DNA of 64,000 nt from Chloroflexota bacterium (GTDB lineage Bacteria; Chloroflexota; Dehalococcoidia; DSTF01; RBG-16-68-14). The number at the start of each line of letters is the position of its first letter. Position 1 is the stretch's first letter. The stretch covers positions 124,001 to 188,000 of the forward strand of contig JAJCYW010000007.1 in NCBI GenBank assembly GCA_029262675.1, given 5' to 3'. Made by a program: the position numbers and the translations under genes. The notes below the pieces were generated by a model. That model was not told the DNA's origin. It ran no database searches and saw nothing but the letters and a program-made list of their open reading frames with translations. Positions 6,897 through 14,649 of this stretch are shown here, in pieces.

Positions 6897-7742
6897 TTAG
6901 CTGTGTGCCTTGAGGTGCGCGACGACGGGGCCGGCGATCTGGTCAAACGCCTCCTGGACGATCCAGTGGCCGCAGTCTAGCTCCAGCAGGTCATACGGGC
7001 CGACCATGTACTGACGAGTGTTCTCCGTCGCGACGCGGCCGATGGCCATGTCCTGTTTGCCCCAGATGTGCAGCGTCGGAGTCGCCACGTCGCCCCACTC
7101 GCCGCCGTCGTCGCGGTCGGGCCGGATGCCCTCGCTGCCGCGATACCAGTTGAAGCCGCCCGTCAGCGCGCCGTCCGAAGAGAAGTGGGCGATGTACTCA
7201 TCGATCTCGTCCTGGCTGTGCGTCGCGGCGTAGAGGCCGCGCAGTACCTGACAGTCGTTCTGCAGAAACGCGTTCTCCGCGACGCCAACCTGGCGAAAGA
7301 GGTTGACGTAGCCGCTCCTTGCCTTCTGGTCTTCGTTATTGCGGATCGCTTCGCCAAAGGCGCGGATGTGCGGGATGGACATCGACGTCCAGCTCAGGAA
7401 TCGATCCGGCGTCGTCCCGACGGCTGCCCACCCAGCCGCAGCGCCCCAGTCGTGGCCGATCAGGTGTGCCTTCTCCCAGCCCATCGCGTCGAGGAACGCT
7501 GCGGCGTCCGCCGCGAGATGCGTGTAAGTGTAGTTCTCGGCGCCTTCCGGCCGGGCGCCGGGGCTGTAGCCGCGCTGGTCGGGGGCCAGGCAATGGAAGC
7601 CTTCCTCCGCCAACCGCTCCATCAGCGGCGCCCACATGCGCGAGGTCTCAGGGAAGCCGTGCAGCAGGAGGACGGGTGTGCCCGTGCCGTGTTCCCGAGC
7701 GCGAAACGTCAGTCCGTTGGCCTGTAGCTCTCTGTTGTCCAT
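6897..7742 (-). CDS. Alpha/beta hydrolase, epoxide-hydrolase-like
   Basis: A 281-residue alpha/beta hydrolase. The oxyanion motif is HGFPE (29-33), the nucleophile elbow GHDWGA has D98 rather than serine, as in epoxide hydrolases and haloalkane dehalogenases, the acid is likely D in WGKQDMA, and the base is H in DCGHWIVQE. An aspartate nucleophile with W next to it and the oxyanion HGFP favour epoxide hydrolase over esterase. The cap region contains the Tyr-bearing GGFNWYRG, where epoxide hydrolases place a ring-opening tyrosine. It is adjacent to an FAD-dependent oxygenase-like gene (7752-8894), a sensible pairing of epoxidation and hydrolysis, but the substrate is unknown. Confidence 0.85.
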   Translation of the reverse strand: MDNRELQANGLTFRAREHGTGTPVLLLHGFPETSRMWAPLMERLAEEGFHCLAPDQRGYSPGARPEGAENYTYTHLAADAAAFLDAMGWEKAHLIGHDWGAAAGWAAVGTTPDRFLSWTSMSIPHIRAFGEAIRNNEDQKARSGYVNLFRQVGVAENAFLQNDCQVLRGLYAATHSQDEIDEYIAHFSSDGALTGGFNWYRGSEGIRPDRDDGGEWGDVATPTLHIWGKQDMAIGRVATENTRQYMVGPYDLLELDCGHWIVQEAFDQIAGPVVAHLKAHS

Positions 7743-7751
7743 AAACCTCCC

Positions 7752-8894
7752 TTACGCCGGTACTTCTGCATCGGCGGCGACCATCATATCTTGCATCGCC
7801 TGCATCGCCGCGCCGAACTGCATGAACATCGCCAGGTCGACGTCGTTGCCGCTGGCGATCTCGCAAGTGATGTCGTAGAGCGGTTTTGCGATCTCGTTAC
7901 GGCGCTGCTCGTAGCCCGCCAGCGCTTCGTCGAGAGGCTGCCGCTCCGAGAAGCCGGCGTCGATTGCATCGGCGAGAAGCTGGACGTCGCGGAAGGCGTC
8001 CGTGATGCCGAGGCCGGTAGCGAAGTCGCGGTGGTAGCCGGAGTCGCCGACGAGCGCCCAGCCCGGGCCGTACGGCTTGCGGAAGTAGTTCGGCTGGTCG
8101 TTCGTACCGATGAATCGCTCCTCCCGCTTCGCGCCCTTCAACCGTTCGGCGATCGACGGGAATTTCTCCAGCACCGCCAGGTAATTGGTTTCCACGTCCT
8201 TACGAAACTCGTGGAACCCACCGGTTGAACCGGCGGTGGCAATACAGGCCTTGCCATCATGTGTCGGGAAGACGAGCGCGCCGGCGTCCTCGCCGAAGTG
8301 AAGCTCGGCGCCGTCGAGGTCGAAGCCACTCCAGTACGCATAGTACGCGAAACTCAGCGTCGGCTTCGTGTCGTATTCTTTCGGCTGCACGGCAGCGGCG
8401 ACCTTCGAGTGCAGGCCGTCCGCGCCGATGACAATGCGGGCCGTCTCCGTCACCTCGTCGCCGCCTTTCACTGAGCCGCGGACGCCGGTGGCGCGGTCGC
8501 CGTCCATCACGACCTCGCGCACGCTGAATCCTTCTCGCAGCTCGGCGCCCGCGTCGACGGCTGCATCGACGAGCAGCTTGTCGAGGATCGTGCGGCGCGG
8601 ACAGATCGCGTACTGCATGGGCGCGTCGTCGGGCGGCGGCGGCGGGTTGATCGTAACGTCGCCGAAGCTGAGGGTGACGTTCGTAATCGGCGGGCAGCCG
8701 GTGGCCATCAGTGCATCGAGCACGCCCCAGCGTTTGAGCATCGCCACGCCGGGCTGGTGGATATAGTGCGTGGACATGATGTCGCTGGGAAAGGTCGCTT
8801 TGTCCACCAGCAGCACGTTGTAGCCGCTGCGCGCCAGCAGCATCGCAGTGGGTGAGCCGGCGCAGCGCGCGCCGACTACGATTGCATCGTACAT
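7752..8894 (-). CDS. FAD-dependent oxidoreductase/monooxygenase (PHBH/geranylgeranyl-reductase superfamily)
   Basis: A 380-residue flavoprotein. It opens with YDAIVVGARCAGSPTAMLLA, a Rossmann fingerprint of the G-A-R-C-A-G type common in tryptophan-halogenase and geranylgeranyl-reductase relatives. The middle IVIGADGLHSKVA is the DG-motif of class A flavin monooxygenases, and GPGWALVGDSGYHRDFATGLGI is the second FAD motif (GD). These three motifs in order define the superfamily, not the substrate. The ten-base gap to the downstream hydrolase indicates an operon. It is divergent from the ABC permease gene. Confidence 0.85.
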   Translation of the reverse strand: MYDAIVVGARCAGSPTAMLLARSGYNVLLVDKATFPSDIMSTHYIHQPGVAMLKRWGVLDALMATGCPPITNVTLSFGDVTINPPPPPDDAPMQYAICPRRTILDKLLVDAAVDAGAELREGFSVREVVMDGDRATGVRGSVKGGDEVTETARIVIGADGLHSKVAAAVQPKEYDTKPTLSFAYYAYWSGFDLDGAELHFGEDAGALVFPTHDGKACIATAGSTGGFHEFRKDVETNYLAVLEKFPSIAERLKGAKREERFIGTNDQPNYFRKPYGPGWALVGDSGYHRDFATGLGITDAFRDVQLLADAIDAGFSERQPLDEALAGYEQRRNEIAKPLYDITCEIASGNDVDLAMFMQFGAAMQAMQDMMVAADAEVPA

Positions 8895-9057
8895 ACTGTT
8901 TCTCCAGTGCTAAGCTCGCTAAGTTCGGGCATGATAGCACGGTTCTCTCTTTCAGCGTCCCGGTGCGGCTCGACCGGGCCCGCCCCGCTCGACCGGGCCC
9001 GCCCCGATGGTAGACTGGAGGAGGAACAGGAAGCCGTCTGCGAACGGAGGCGCGCGC

Positions 9058-10173
9058 GTGACCTTCATCCTTTTCATTCTGAGCAACCTGCTGCGACAGA
9101 AGATTCGCACGGGGCTGACCGTCCTCGGCATCAGCATCGGCATCACGACCGTCGTTGCGCTCGGCATCTTCGTCAACAGTGCAAAGGCTGCTACAGAGGA
9201 GTTGATCCTGGCGGGCGGCGCCGACTTCACCGTAGCGGAAGCGGGCGTGGCCGACATGACGTTCAGTTCGCTCACGACCGAGGATCTCGCGCTCCTGGAA
9301 ACCTACGATGAGATCGAGCACGTCTCCGGCGTAGAGCTGGCGATCTCGAAGGTTGGGGCGAACGCCTACTTCTTCCAGATCGGTATCGACGCGGGCGACC
9401 TGCCGTTCTTCGACGCTCCGCTCGTGGAGGGGCGCCTGTTCGGGGCGGACGCAACCGACGAGATTATGATCGGCGACCGTGCTGCGGACCAGCTCGACGC
9501 AGGCATCGGCGGTACGGTTGAGATCCGCGACATTCCGTTCACCGTCGTCGGCATCTACGACACGGGCACGACGTCGCTGGACGCCGGTGCAATCCTGCCG
9601 CTGGCTGCCGTGCAAGAGTACGACAGCCGCGAGGGGCTGGTCACGCTGGCCTACGTCACCGTGCGCGACGGCACTGACATCGACGCGCTCACCGACCGCA
9701 TCAAGGCGGAGAACGAGGGCCTTGCGACGCTGGCCGGCATTGATGACGTCGGCGCAGTCGACCAGGGTATCGAGATCCTGGACGCGGTCAACCTGGGCAT
9801 CACGATACTGGCGGTATTCATCGGCGGCATCGCCGTGATGAATACCATGGCCATGGCCGTCTTCGAGCGAACGCGCGAGTTCGGTATCCTGCGCGCGCTC
9901 GGCTGGCGCACACGCCGCATCCTCCAGATGGTGCTCGGCGAGTCGCTCCTGCTCTGCCTATTCGCGGCTGTATTCGGTAGCATCCTGGCCGTGATCCTGA
10001 CGCAACTGATCGTTCTCTTCCCAACGGTAAGCGCGTTCATCACACCCCAGTACACGCTCGATGTCTTCCTGCGGGGACTCGCCGTCGGCATCGGCGTCGC
10101 CCTGCTGGGCGCGATCTACCCGGCCTTCCGCGCCGCACGTCTCTCTCCAGCGCAGGCAATCCGTTATGAGTGA
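9058..10173 (+). CDS. ABC transporter permease, MacB/FtsX type
   Basis: A 371-residue inner-membrane permease. An N-terminal TM (LTVLGISIGITTVVALGIF) is followed by a large extracytoplasmic MacB-like domain to about residue 250, then three TM segments including the FtsX core with FERTREFGILRALGW, the conserved coupling-helix motif that contacts the ATPase. The GTG at 9058 is preferred over the ATG at 9007 because CGGAGG lies eight bases before it and family proteins begin near the first TM. Its stop overlaps the ATPase start by eight bases. MacB/LolCDE-type pairs export lipoproteins, peptides or antibiotics; with no partner membrane-fusion protein here the cargo is unknown. Confidence 0.9.
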   Translation: MTFILFILSNLLRQKIRTGLTVLGISIGITTVVALGIFVNSAKAATEELILAGGADFTVAEAGVADMTFSSLTTEDLALLETYDEIEHVSGVELAISKVGANAYFFQIGIDAGDLPFFDAPLVEGRLFGADATDEIMIGDRAADQLDAGIGGTVEIRDIPFTVVGIYDTGTTSLDAGAILPLAAVQEYDSREGLVTLAYVTVRDGTDIDALTDRIKAENEGLATLAGIDDVGAVDQGIEILDAVNLGITILAVFIGGIAVMNTMAMAVFERTREFGILRALGWRTRRILQMVLGESLLLCLFAAVFGSILAVILTQLIVLFPTVSAFITPQYTLDVFLRGLAVGIGVALLGAIYPAFRAARLSPAQAIRYE

Positions 10174-10906
10174 GCAGCCCGACATCGTCATCGACGTCCA
10201 AGACCTCGTCAAGACCTACGACGAGGGCCGGACGCGGGCGCTGGACGGCGCCAACTTCCAGGTGCGACGCGGCGAGTTCGTATCGATTACAGGCCCGTCC
10301 GGCTGCGGCAAATCAACGCTGCTGCACGCCATCGCGGCGTTGGAGCGGCCGGACTCGGGAACTATCCGCGTCAACGGCGAGGAGATTACGGCCAAGCGCG
10401 ACCTCAGCAGCTACCGGGCGCAAGGCATCGGCCTGATCTTTCAGCTTCACAACCTGCTGCCGAACCTGACGGCCTCCGAGAACGTCCAGGTGCCGATGTA
10501 CGAGACCAAGCGCTCCACCGGCGCCCGGCGTGAACGCGCGGAGGAGCTGCTCAGGCTCGTCGGCCTCGGCGACAAAGTGAAGAAGCGCCCGACGCAACTC
10601 TCGGGCGGCGAACGCCAGCGGGTCGCCATCGCGCGGGCGCTGGCCAACGATCCGCCCATCATCCTCGCGGACGAGCCGACGGGTAGCCTCGACTCGAAGG
10701 CCAGCCAGCAGGCGCTCGATCTGCTGCGCGACGTCCAGCGCGGCCAGGCGGTGACGCTGGTGCTCGTCAGCCACGACAGCCGGATCGCCGCCGCTGCGGA
10801 CCGCACTGTCTACATGCTGGACGGCAAGATCGATGCCGAATCGACGGACCGTTCGCCGGAGGTCGAGACGGACGCGGCGGCATCTCGATCGTCCCCCGTG
10901 GTATAA
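10166..10906 (+). CDS. ABC transporter ATP-binding protein, MacB/LolD type
   Basis: The 246-residue ATPase partner of the preceding permease. Walker [10 protein letters not shown] is at 43-51, the Q-loop is in [12 protein letters not shown], the signature is [15 protein letters not shown], Walker B is [14 protein letters not shown], and the switch histidine is in LVLVSHD. The [13 protein letters not shown] segment is typical of MacB/LolD-type ATPases. The start at 10166 lies within the permease 3' end, an eight-base overlap that implies translational coupling. Its TAA stop (10904-10906) is embedded in the -10 box of the ssrA promoter. Confidence 0.92.
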   Translation: MSEQPDIVIDVQDLVKTYDEGRTRALDGANFQVRRGEFVSITGPSGCGKSTLLHAIAALERPDSGTIRVNGEEITAKRDLSSYRAQGIGLIFQLHNLLPNLTASENVQVPMYETKRSTGARRERAEELLRLVGLGDKVKKRPTQLSGGERQRVAIARALANDPPIILADEPTGSLDSKASQQALDLLRDVQRGQAVTLVLVSHDSRIAAAADRTVYMLDGKIDAESTDRSPEVETDAAASRSSPVV

Positions 10907-10907
10907 T
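10902..10907 (+). promoter_or_regulatory. -10 box of the ssrA promoter
   Basis: A perfect TATAAT lies 12 bases before the mature tmRNA 5' end at 10919 and overlaps the stop codon of the ABC ATPase gene. The -35 region (about 10879-10884) is not a good match, so the promoter assignment rests on the -10 box and its position. Confidence 0.6.
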
Positions 10908-10918
10908 GGGGTAGCACT

Positions 10919-11271
10919 GGGGACGACAGGTTTCGACAGTGGAGTGTGAGCCTGAGGTGCAGGTCGAGGTGCCGTTGCCTCGTTAAACAGGCGGCAACAT
11001 TTTATTTGGCGAACGTGAATTCGCCCTCGCTGCGTAGAAATACGTAGTGACGTCGCCCACATGCCTCACCTCGGCGGGCTGTGGCGCGGCGCCGATTAGC
11101 TGAGGTGCTGCGGTCTGACGCCGATACTGACCGCCTAAGACTATCGGCTTAGTCTGGCGAAGCCGGGCCGGCGACGACCCGCTGGACGAGCATTAAGCGC
11201 CGGAAATGCCTGTAGAACCTTTGGTAGGCCCTTCATTGGACGGGGAGTTCGATTCTCCCCCGTCTCCACCA
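10919..11271 (+). ncRNA. ssrA: Transfer-messenger RNA (tmRNA)
   Basis: The RNA rescues stalled ribosomes with SmpB. The 5' end GGGGACG pairs with the 3' acceptor CGTCTCC before ACCA, and GACAGGTTTCGAC is the conserved 5' tRNA-like segment. The T-arm GAGTTCGATTCTC and encoded CCA close the tRNA-like domain. The tag reading frame at 11008-11037 gives GEREFALAA then TAG, preceded by GCGGCAACATTTTATTT. The tag closely resembles the Dehalococcoides-type tag GERELVLAG (recalled), with a usual ALAA end. Length of 353 bases is normal for a one-piece tmRNA. Its 3' 94 bases are repeated at 13714-13807, and a shorter fragment at 61193-61220. Confidence 0.97.
11178..11271 (+). repeat. ssrA 3'-end repeat, copy 1 (inside ssrA); putative attachment site
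   Basis: The last 94 bases of tmRNA match 13714-13807 at 90 of 94 positions. The ssrA 3' end is a well-known integration target for tyrosine recombinases, so this is read as one att junction. The shared 20-base core GAGTTCGATTCTCCCCCGTC also appears in a third copy at 61.2 kb. Confidence 0.8.
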
Positions 11272-11279
11272 CAAGCACC

Positions 11280-11314
11280 GCCCTCTCCAGATACGGAATC
11301 TGCCTGGAGAGGGC
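11280..11314 (+). terminator. Probable ssrA terminator hairpin
   Basis: GCCCTCTCCAG pairs with CTGGAGAGGGC in an 11 bp stem starting eight bases after the tmRNA CCA, followed by GTCTTT, a short T-rich tract. No such hairpin of matching sequence follows the displaced 3' copy at 13807. Confidence 0.6.
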
Positions 11315-11397
11315 GTCTTTGACGGCTTTGACAGCAACGGTGGCAGCAACCCGAAGCTCGCACTGTAGCCGGACGTAGCAGAAGGGCCGGGTCCCGC

Positions 11398-12150
11398 ATG
11401 GATGTACCTAAGCTTTCCCTTCACGAACTAGTAGTAACAAGCTGGGGTAGCCTTGAGGAAGAACACAGGCGCAGTCTTGGTGATGGCTGGGCTCTAGCAG
11501 AGGAGTATCTGGCCTTGCACGCCGAGGCAACGCGAAAAATCTCCAAGGCCGCCGGAATCTCGCCATCACAGTCAGACCAGGCAACAGTTCTGTTGCTCGG
11601 TCACGGCCTCAATCTCTTCGTCGAGACGATGGGGCTTATCGTCAGGGGCGTCTTTGACGTGTCCGCGCACCTCCTGCGTCCGCTGATGGAAACACAGTCG
11701 TTGGTGTATGCATGTGCGGGTCGAGAAGACTTTGCTGCGAGGCTGATGGAAGAAGAGGGCGAGCCCCTGAAAGCGGCGGAAGCCCGCAAGCTCTTTGTGG
11801 CCCATGTTCGCACCGAAGATGAAGATCTGGCCAACGACCTAGATCGCATATTCAGCGATGACGCCGACGCGGCAAATGATCTGGCCCACGTCAACCTCCT
11901 TCATGGCGACAAGCTATCGAGCCTCGAAGGCCGGAAGGTGACACCTGTCTTCTGGGGAATAACAGACCCTGCTGAAGCTGTCCGACAGTCTCAGGCTGTC
12001 CTATCGCAGGAACACACCCTCCTAGTTTCACTGAAAGCCTTTCGAGCCCAGGTCGTCGGCCGGCAGTGGATCCGAAGACTCGATGCTACGGACGCGCGCC
12101 TTGTCAAGCATGTGAAGTCAAATCCGTCGGCGCCAGATCGAACTTCCTGA
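11398..12150 (+). CDS. Hypothetical helical protein, DUF5677-like
   Basis: A 250-residue, mostly helical soluble protein without clear catalytic motifs. HLLRPLMETQSLVYACAG and the following AARLMEEEGEPLKAAEARK recall the R-x-L-x-E helix and repeated acidic helices of DUF5677-type proteins, often found in defence or mobile contexts; this resemblance is from memory and weak. Base composition is lower in GC than the ssrA-upstream genes. It lies between two ssrA 3'-end copies with only one other gene, so it is likely cargo of an insertion. No clear ribosome site precedes the ATG; the frame is otherwise intact. Confidence 0.5.
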   Translation: MDVPKLSLHELVVTSWGSLEEEHRRSLGDGWALAEEYLALHAEATRKISKAAGISPSQSDQATVLLLGHGLNLFVETMGLIVRGVFDVSAHLLRPLMETQSLVYACAGREDFAARLMEEEGEPLKAAEARKLFVAHVRTEDEDLANDLDRIFSDDADAANDLAHVNLLHGDKLSSLEGRKVTPVFWGITDPAEAVRQSQAVLSQEHTLLVSLKAFRAQVVGRQWIRRLDATDARLVKHVKSNPSAPDRTS

Positions 12151-12441
12151 CGGATCTTTCTACCCTGTCGGCCACACCTGGGATATTTCGTCATGGCCAG
12201 CCGGTCACCGTCGACGGCGAAGCAGGGGTGATACGGCTGCTGGAACGAACCCTCGGCGGGCATTTGCTCAATCTGAAGCCTTCGAGATGCCAGACCCTCT
12301 GTCCCGGAGGCGATGATCGACCAGTGGGTGACACGAACAACACATGGCGTCGACGACAAGGCGCAGCTAAGCTAGTAAGTGTCGTCGACCAGCTCGCCTG
12401 CTTCCGCCGCACGCGGCCCGACATTGAGAAAGGAGTCCTCC

Positions 12442-13632
12442 ATGTTCGAGACAGTCAAGACCGCCCCTGCCGACCCCATCCTCGGTCTCACCGAAGCTTT
12501 CAACCAGGATCCCAACCCCGACAAGATCAACCTGTCAGTCGGCGTGTACCAGGACGGAAGCGGCAAGACGCCGGTGCTCCCGACGGTCAAGGAGGCCGAG
12601 CGGCGCCTGCTCGAAAGTGAGACGACCAAGTCCTATCTGCCGATGACCGGTGATCGGACCTATGGAAGCCTGGTGCAGAAGCTGATGTTCGGCGATGGCC
12701 ACGGCATCGTTGCCGAAGGGCGCGGCGCCACGGCTCATTGCCCGGGCGGGACGGGTGCGCTGCGCGTAGCCGGCGACTATATCCACAAGCTGCATCCGGG
12801 ATCCGCCATCTGGCTCAGTGACCCGACCTGGGCGAACCACCCCACCGTGTTCAAGGCGGCCGGCCTCGAGGTCAAGACCTACGCCTACCGGGATCCGGCC
12901 ACCAACGGGCTCGACTTCAACGCGATGATCGAGTCGCTCGAGCAGGTTCCGGCGGGAGACGTGGTGCTCTTGCATGGTTGTTGCCACAACCCGACCGGCA
13001 TCGACCCGACCGTCGAGCAGTGGTCGCAGGTCGGCGAGCTGATCCGCCGCCGAGGGGTGCTGCCGCTGGTGGACTTCGCGTATCAAGGCCTGGCCGATGG
13101 CATCGACCAGGACGCCGCGGGGCTGCGCGCGCTGGTCGAGCATGTCGATCAGCTGCTCATCGCCTCCAGCTTCTCCAAGAACTTCGGCCTGTATCGCGAG
13201 CGCACCGGCGCCCTGACCATCATCGGGTCCACGGCCGAGCAGGCTCAGACCGTGATGAGTCAGCTGAAGCTGGTCATCCGCGCCAACTACTCGAATCCCC
13301 CCGCGCATGGCGGCGGGATCGTCATGACCGTGCTGCAGGACCGCGAGCTTCGGGCCAAGTGGGAGCTCGAGGTCGCCGAGATTCGCGACCGCATCAACGG
13401 CATGCGTCATCTCTTCGTCGAAACGCTCAAGGGCAAGGGCGTTACCCGCGACTTCTCCGCCATCATCCAGCAGCGCGGCATGTTCAGCTTCTCCGGCTTG
13501 ACCAAGGAGCAGGTCGAGGAGCTGCGGGAGAAGCACGCGATCTACATCGTCGGCTCCGGCCGTATCAACGTCGCGGGCATGAACGAGGCGAACATGGGCC
13601 GGCTCTGCGACGCGATCGCCTCCGTCCTCTAA
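12442..13632 (+). CDS. Aspartate/aromatic amino acid aminotransferase, class I (AspC/TyrB type)
   Basis: A 396-residue PLP enzyme transferring amino groups between aspartate or aromatic amino acids and 2-oxoglutarate. DPILGLTEAFNQDPNPDKINLSVGVY splits into the classic I-alpha opening, LHGCCHNPTGIDP is the substrate/PLP strand, DFAYQGLADG carries the PLP-pyridine Asp and Tyr, and SSFSKNFGLYRERTG holds the Schiff-base lysine K246. RGMFSFSGL and GSGRINVAGMN supply the substrate-carboxylate arginine region. The ATG at 12442 has AAGGAG seven bases before it. This subclass is typical of proteobacteria and eukaryotes, whereas Chloroflexota usually carry the I-gamma type, so transfer is likely; the location between ssrA-end copies agrees. 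Confidence 0.92.
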   Translation: MFETVKTAPADPILGLTEAFNQDPNPDKINLSVGVYQDGSGKTPVLPTVKEAERRLLESETTKSYLPMTGDRTYGSLVQKLMFGDGHGIVAEGRGATAHCPGGTGALRVAGDYIHKLHPGSAIWLSDPTWANHPTVFKAAGLEVKTYAYRDPATNGLDFNAMIESLEQVPAGDVVLLHGCCHNPTGIDPTVEQWSQVGELIRRRGVLPLVDFAYQGLADGIDQDAAGLRALVEHVDQLLIASSFSKNFGLYRERTGALTIIGSTAEQAQTVMSQLKLVIRANYSNPPAHGGGIVMTVLQDRELRAKWELEVAEIRDRINGMRHLFVETLKGKGVTRDFSAIIQQRGMFSFSGLTKEQVEELREKHAIYIVGSGRINVAGMNEANMGRLCDAIASVL

Positions 13633-13713
13633 CCTCGCAGAGGTTACGTGCGAGGCCAGGGGGAATGGAGCCGCGCGGCCAGTACGCGAAGACAGAGGAC
13701 GGCGTCAACATCG

Positions 13714-13807
13714 CCCGCTGGACGAGAGTTAAGCGCCGGAAACGCCTGTAGAACCTTTGGCAGGCCCTTCATTGGACGGGGAGTTCGATTCTCCCCCGTC
13801 TCCACCA
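13714..13807 (+). repeat. ssrA 3'-end repeat, copy 2 (displaced tmRNA end)
   Basis: A 94-base copy of the tmRNA 3' end including T-arm, acceptor strand and CCA, with four substitutions against 11178-11271. Nothing of the tmRNA 5' domain or tag precedes it. It is followed at 13825-13851 by a near-perfect hairpin (AGACCGCCCGACC against GGTCGGTGGTCT). It most likely marks the far junction of an element inserted at ssrA. Confidence 0.8.
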
Positions 13808-14649
13808 GCTGCAAATACCCGCATAGACCGCCCGACCGCGGTCGGTGGTCTGTACGAGATCCTACGCCAGACCGGTCTGGGCTGTAGTTGCCAGCGCGTC
13901 AAGAGCTTGACCAGCCAGTGAAGTAGACCAGAGGACTGCCAATCGGATGCGTGTGGGCCAAATGCAGAGCTAGCGGGAAACGCGCGGGCCACGCATTGTC
14001 AGGCCAGAAGCGTCATTTGGTTGACGCGGCCGTGAGAACGCGCATCGCTCTTAGCGTCAACCACTTGCTCGGCTTGCCGCGCTCTTCGATGTCGACGAGC
14101 ATCTTCTTGTTCAGTGTGGTCTGGAGTTTCCAGCGCCCCAGTTTATCCTGTTGCGAGAGCACGAGCTCGAGAGGGGGCCTTATCCGCCTGTCCTTGATCG
14201 TCCCGGCCTCAGCGAGGGCGAGCAGCAGCTCCAGAATGTCTGCCGGAATACCTTCGGACCGTCGGAGCTAGGGGAAGTGCCGGCGGGGTGAGGGATGACT
14301 CCCTTTGGGAACGCGCTTCGTGTTGTTGGTGGTAGTACACAAGACACAATAGAGCAGCGGTACTGGGATGGAAGGAGTCATCCTTTCTGCACACCGCAGG
14401 ACATTCCTAACCTGACAAGTCTCGCGCTGCTTCAGACAGAACGCCGTCTTACTACCGCCGTCTTGCTGACGAAGGCAGTTCCAGGTCAGCATCACACCCG
14501 ACCTGGTAAACTCGCCGTGTCGCGGGGCTTTCGCTCTTCGCCAGCACGAGCCGCGAGCCGTCTCAGAAGCATCGCTCCTGGCTCCGCGTGAATGACCGCA
14601 CACCGGCTGGGGAGCAGCAGCTGGAGCGAGGCCAGAAAGGGAACATTCC
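13808..14649. other. Gene-poor stretch downstream of displaced ssrA end
   Basis: About 840 bases without a convincing intact gene on either strand. It holds the hairpin at 13825-13851 and, on the minus strand, the gene remnant at 14013-14267. The segment 14270-14640 has open frames but none with coding-like residue usage. A purine-rich AAAGGGA just before 14650 belongs to the next gene. Confidence 0.5.
14013..14267 (-). pseudogene. 3' remnant of a gene (prenyltransferase/squalene-cyclase-like tail)
   Basis: An 84-codon frame on the minus strand with no start codon, immediately preceded by an in-frame TAG (14270-14268). Its residue usage is clearly coding-like: ILELLLALAEAGTIKDRR, then GRWKLQTTLNKKMLVDIEER and GKPSKWLTLRAMRVL. 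The W-K-L-x-x-T-L-N and G-K-P-S-K-W-x-T-L-R-A pattern is one I associate with C-termini of uncharacterised squalene-cyclase-like proteins; the family name is tentative. It sits 200 bases beyond the displaced ssrA end, consistent with a gene truncated by insertion. Confidence 0.45.

Noticed and set aside
8257..9615. A 452-codon open frame on the minus strand across the flavoprotein and ABC permease genes.
   Set aside because: It overlaps two well-supported genes, has Arg-rich low-information residue usage, and is a typical shadow frame in GC-rich DNA.
12535..13536. A 333-codon frame antisense to the aminotransferase.
   Set aside because: No recognisable motifs; the sense gene has the full class I aminotransferase pattern.
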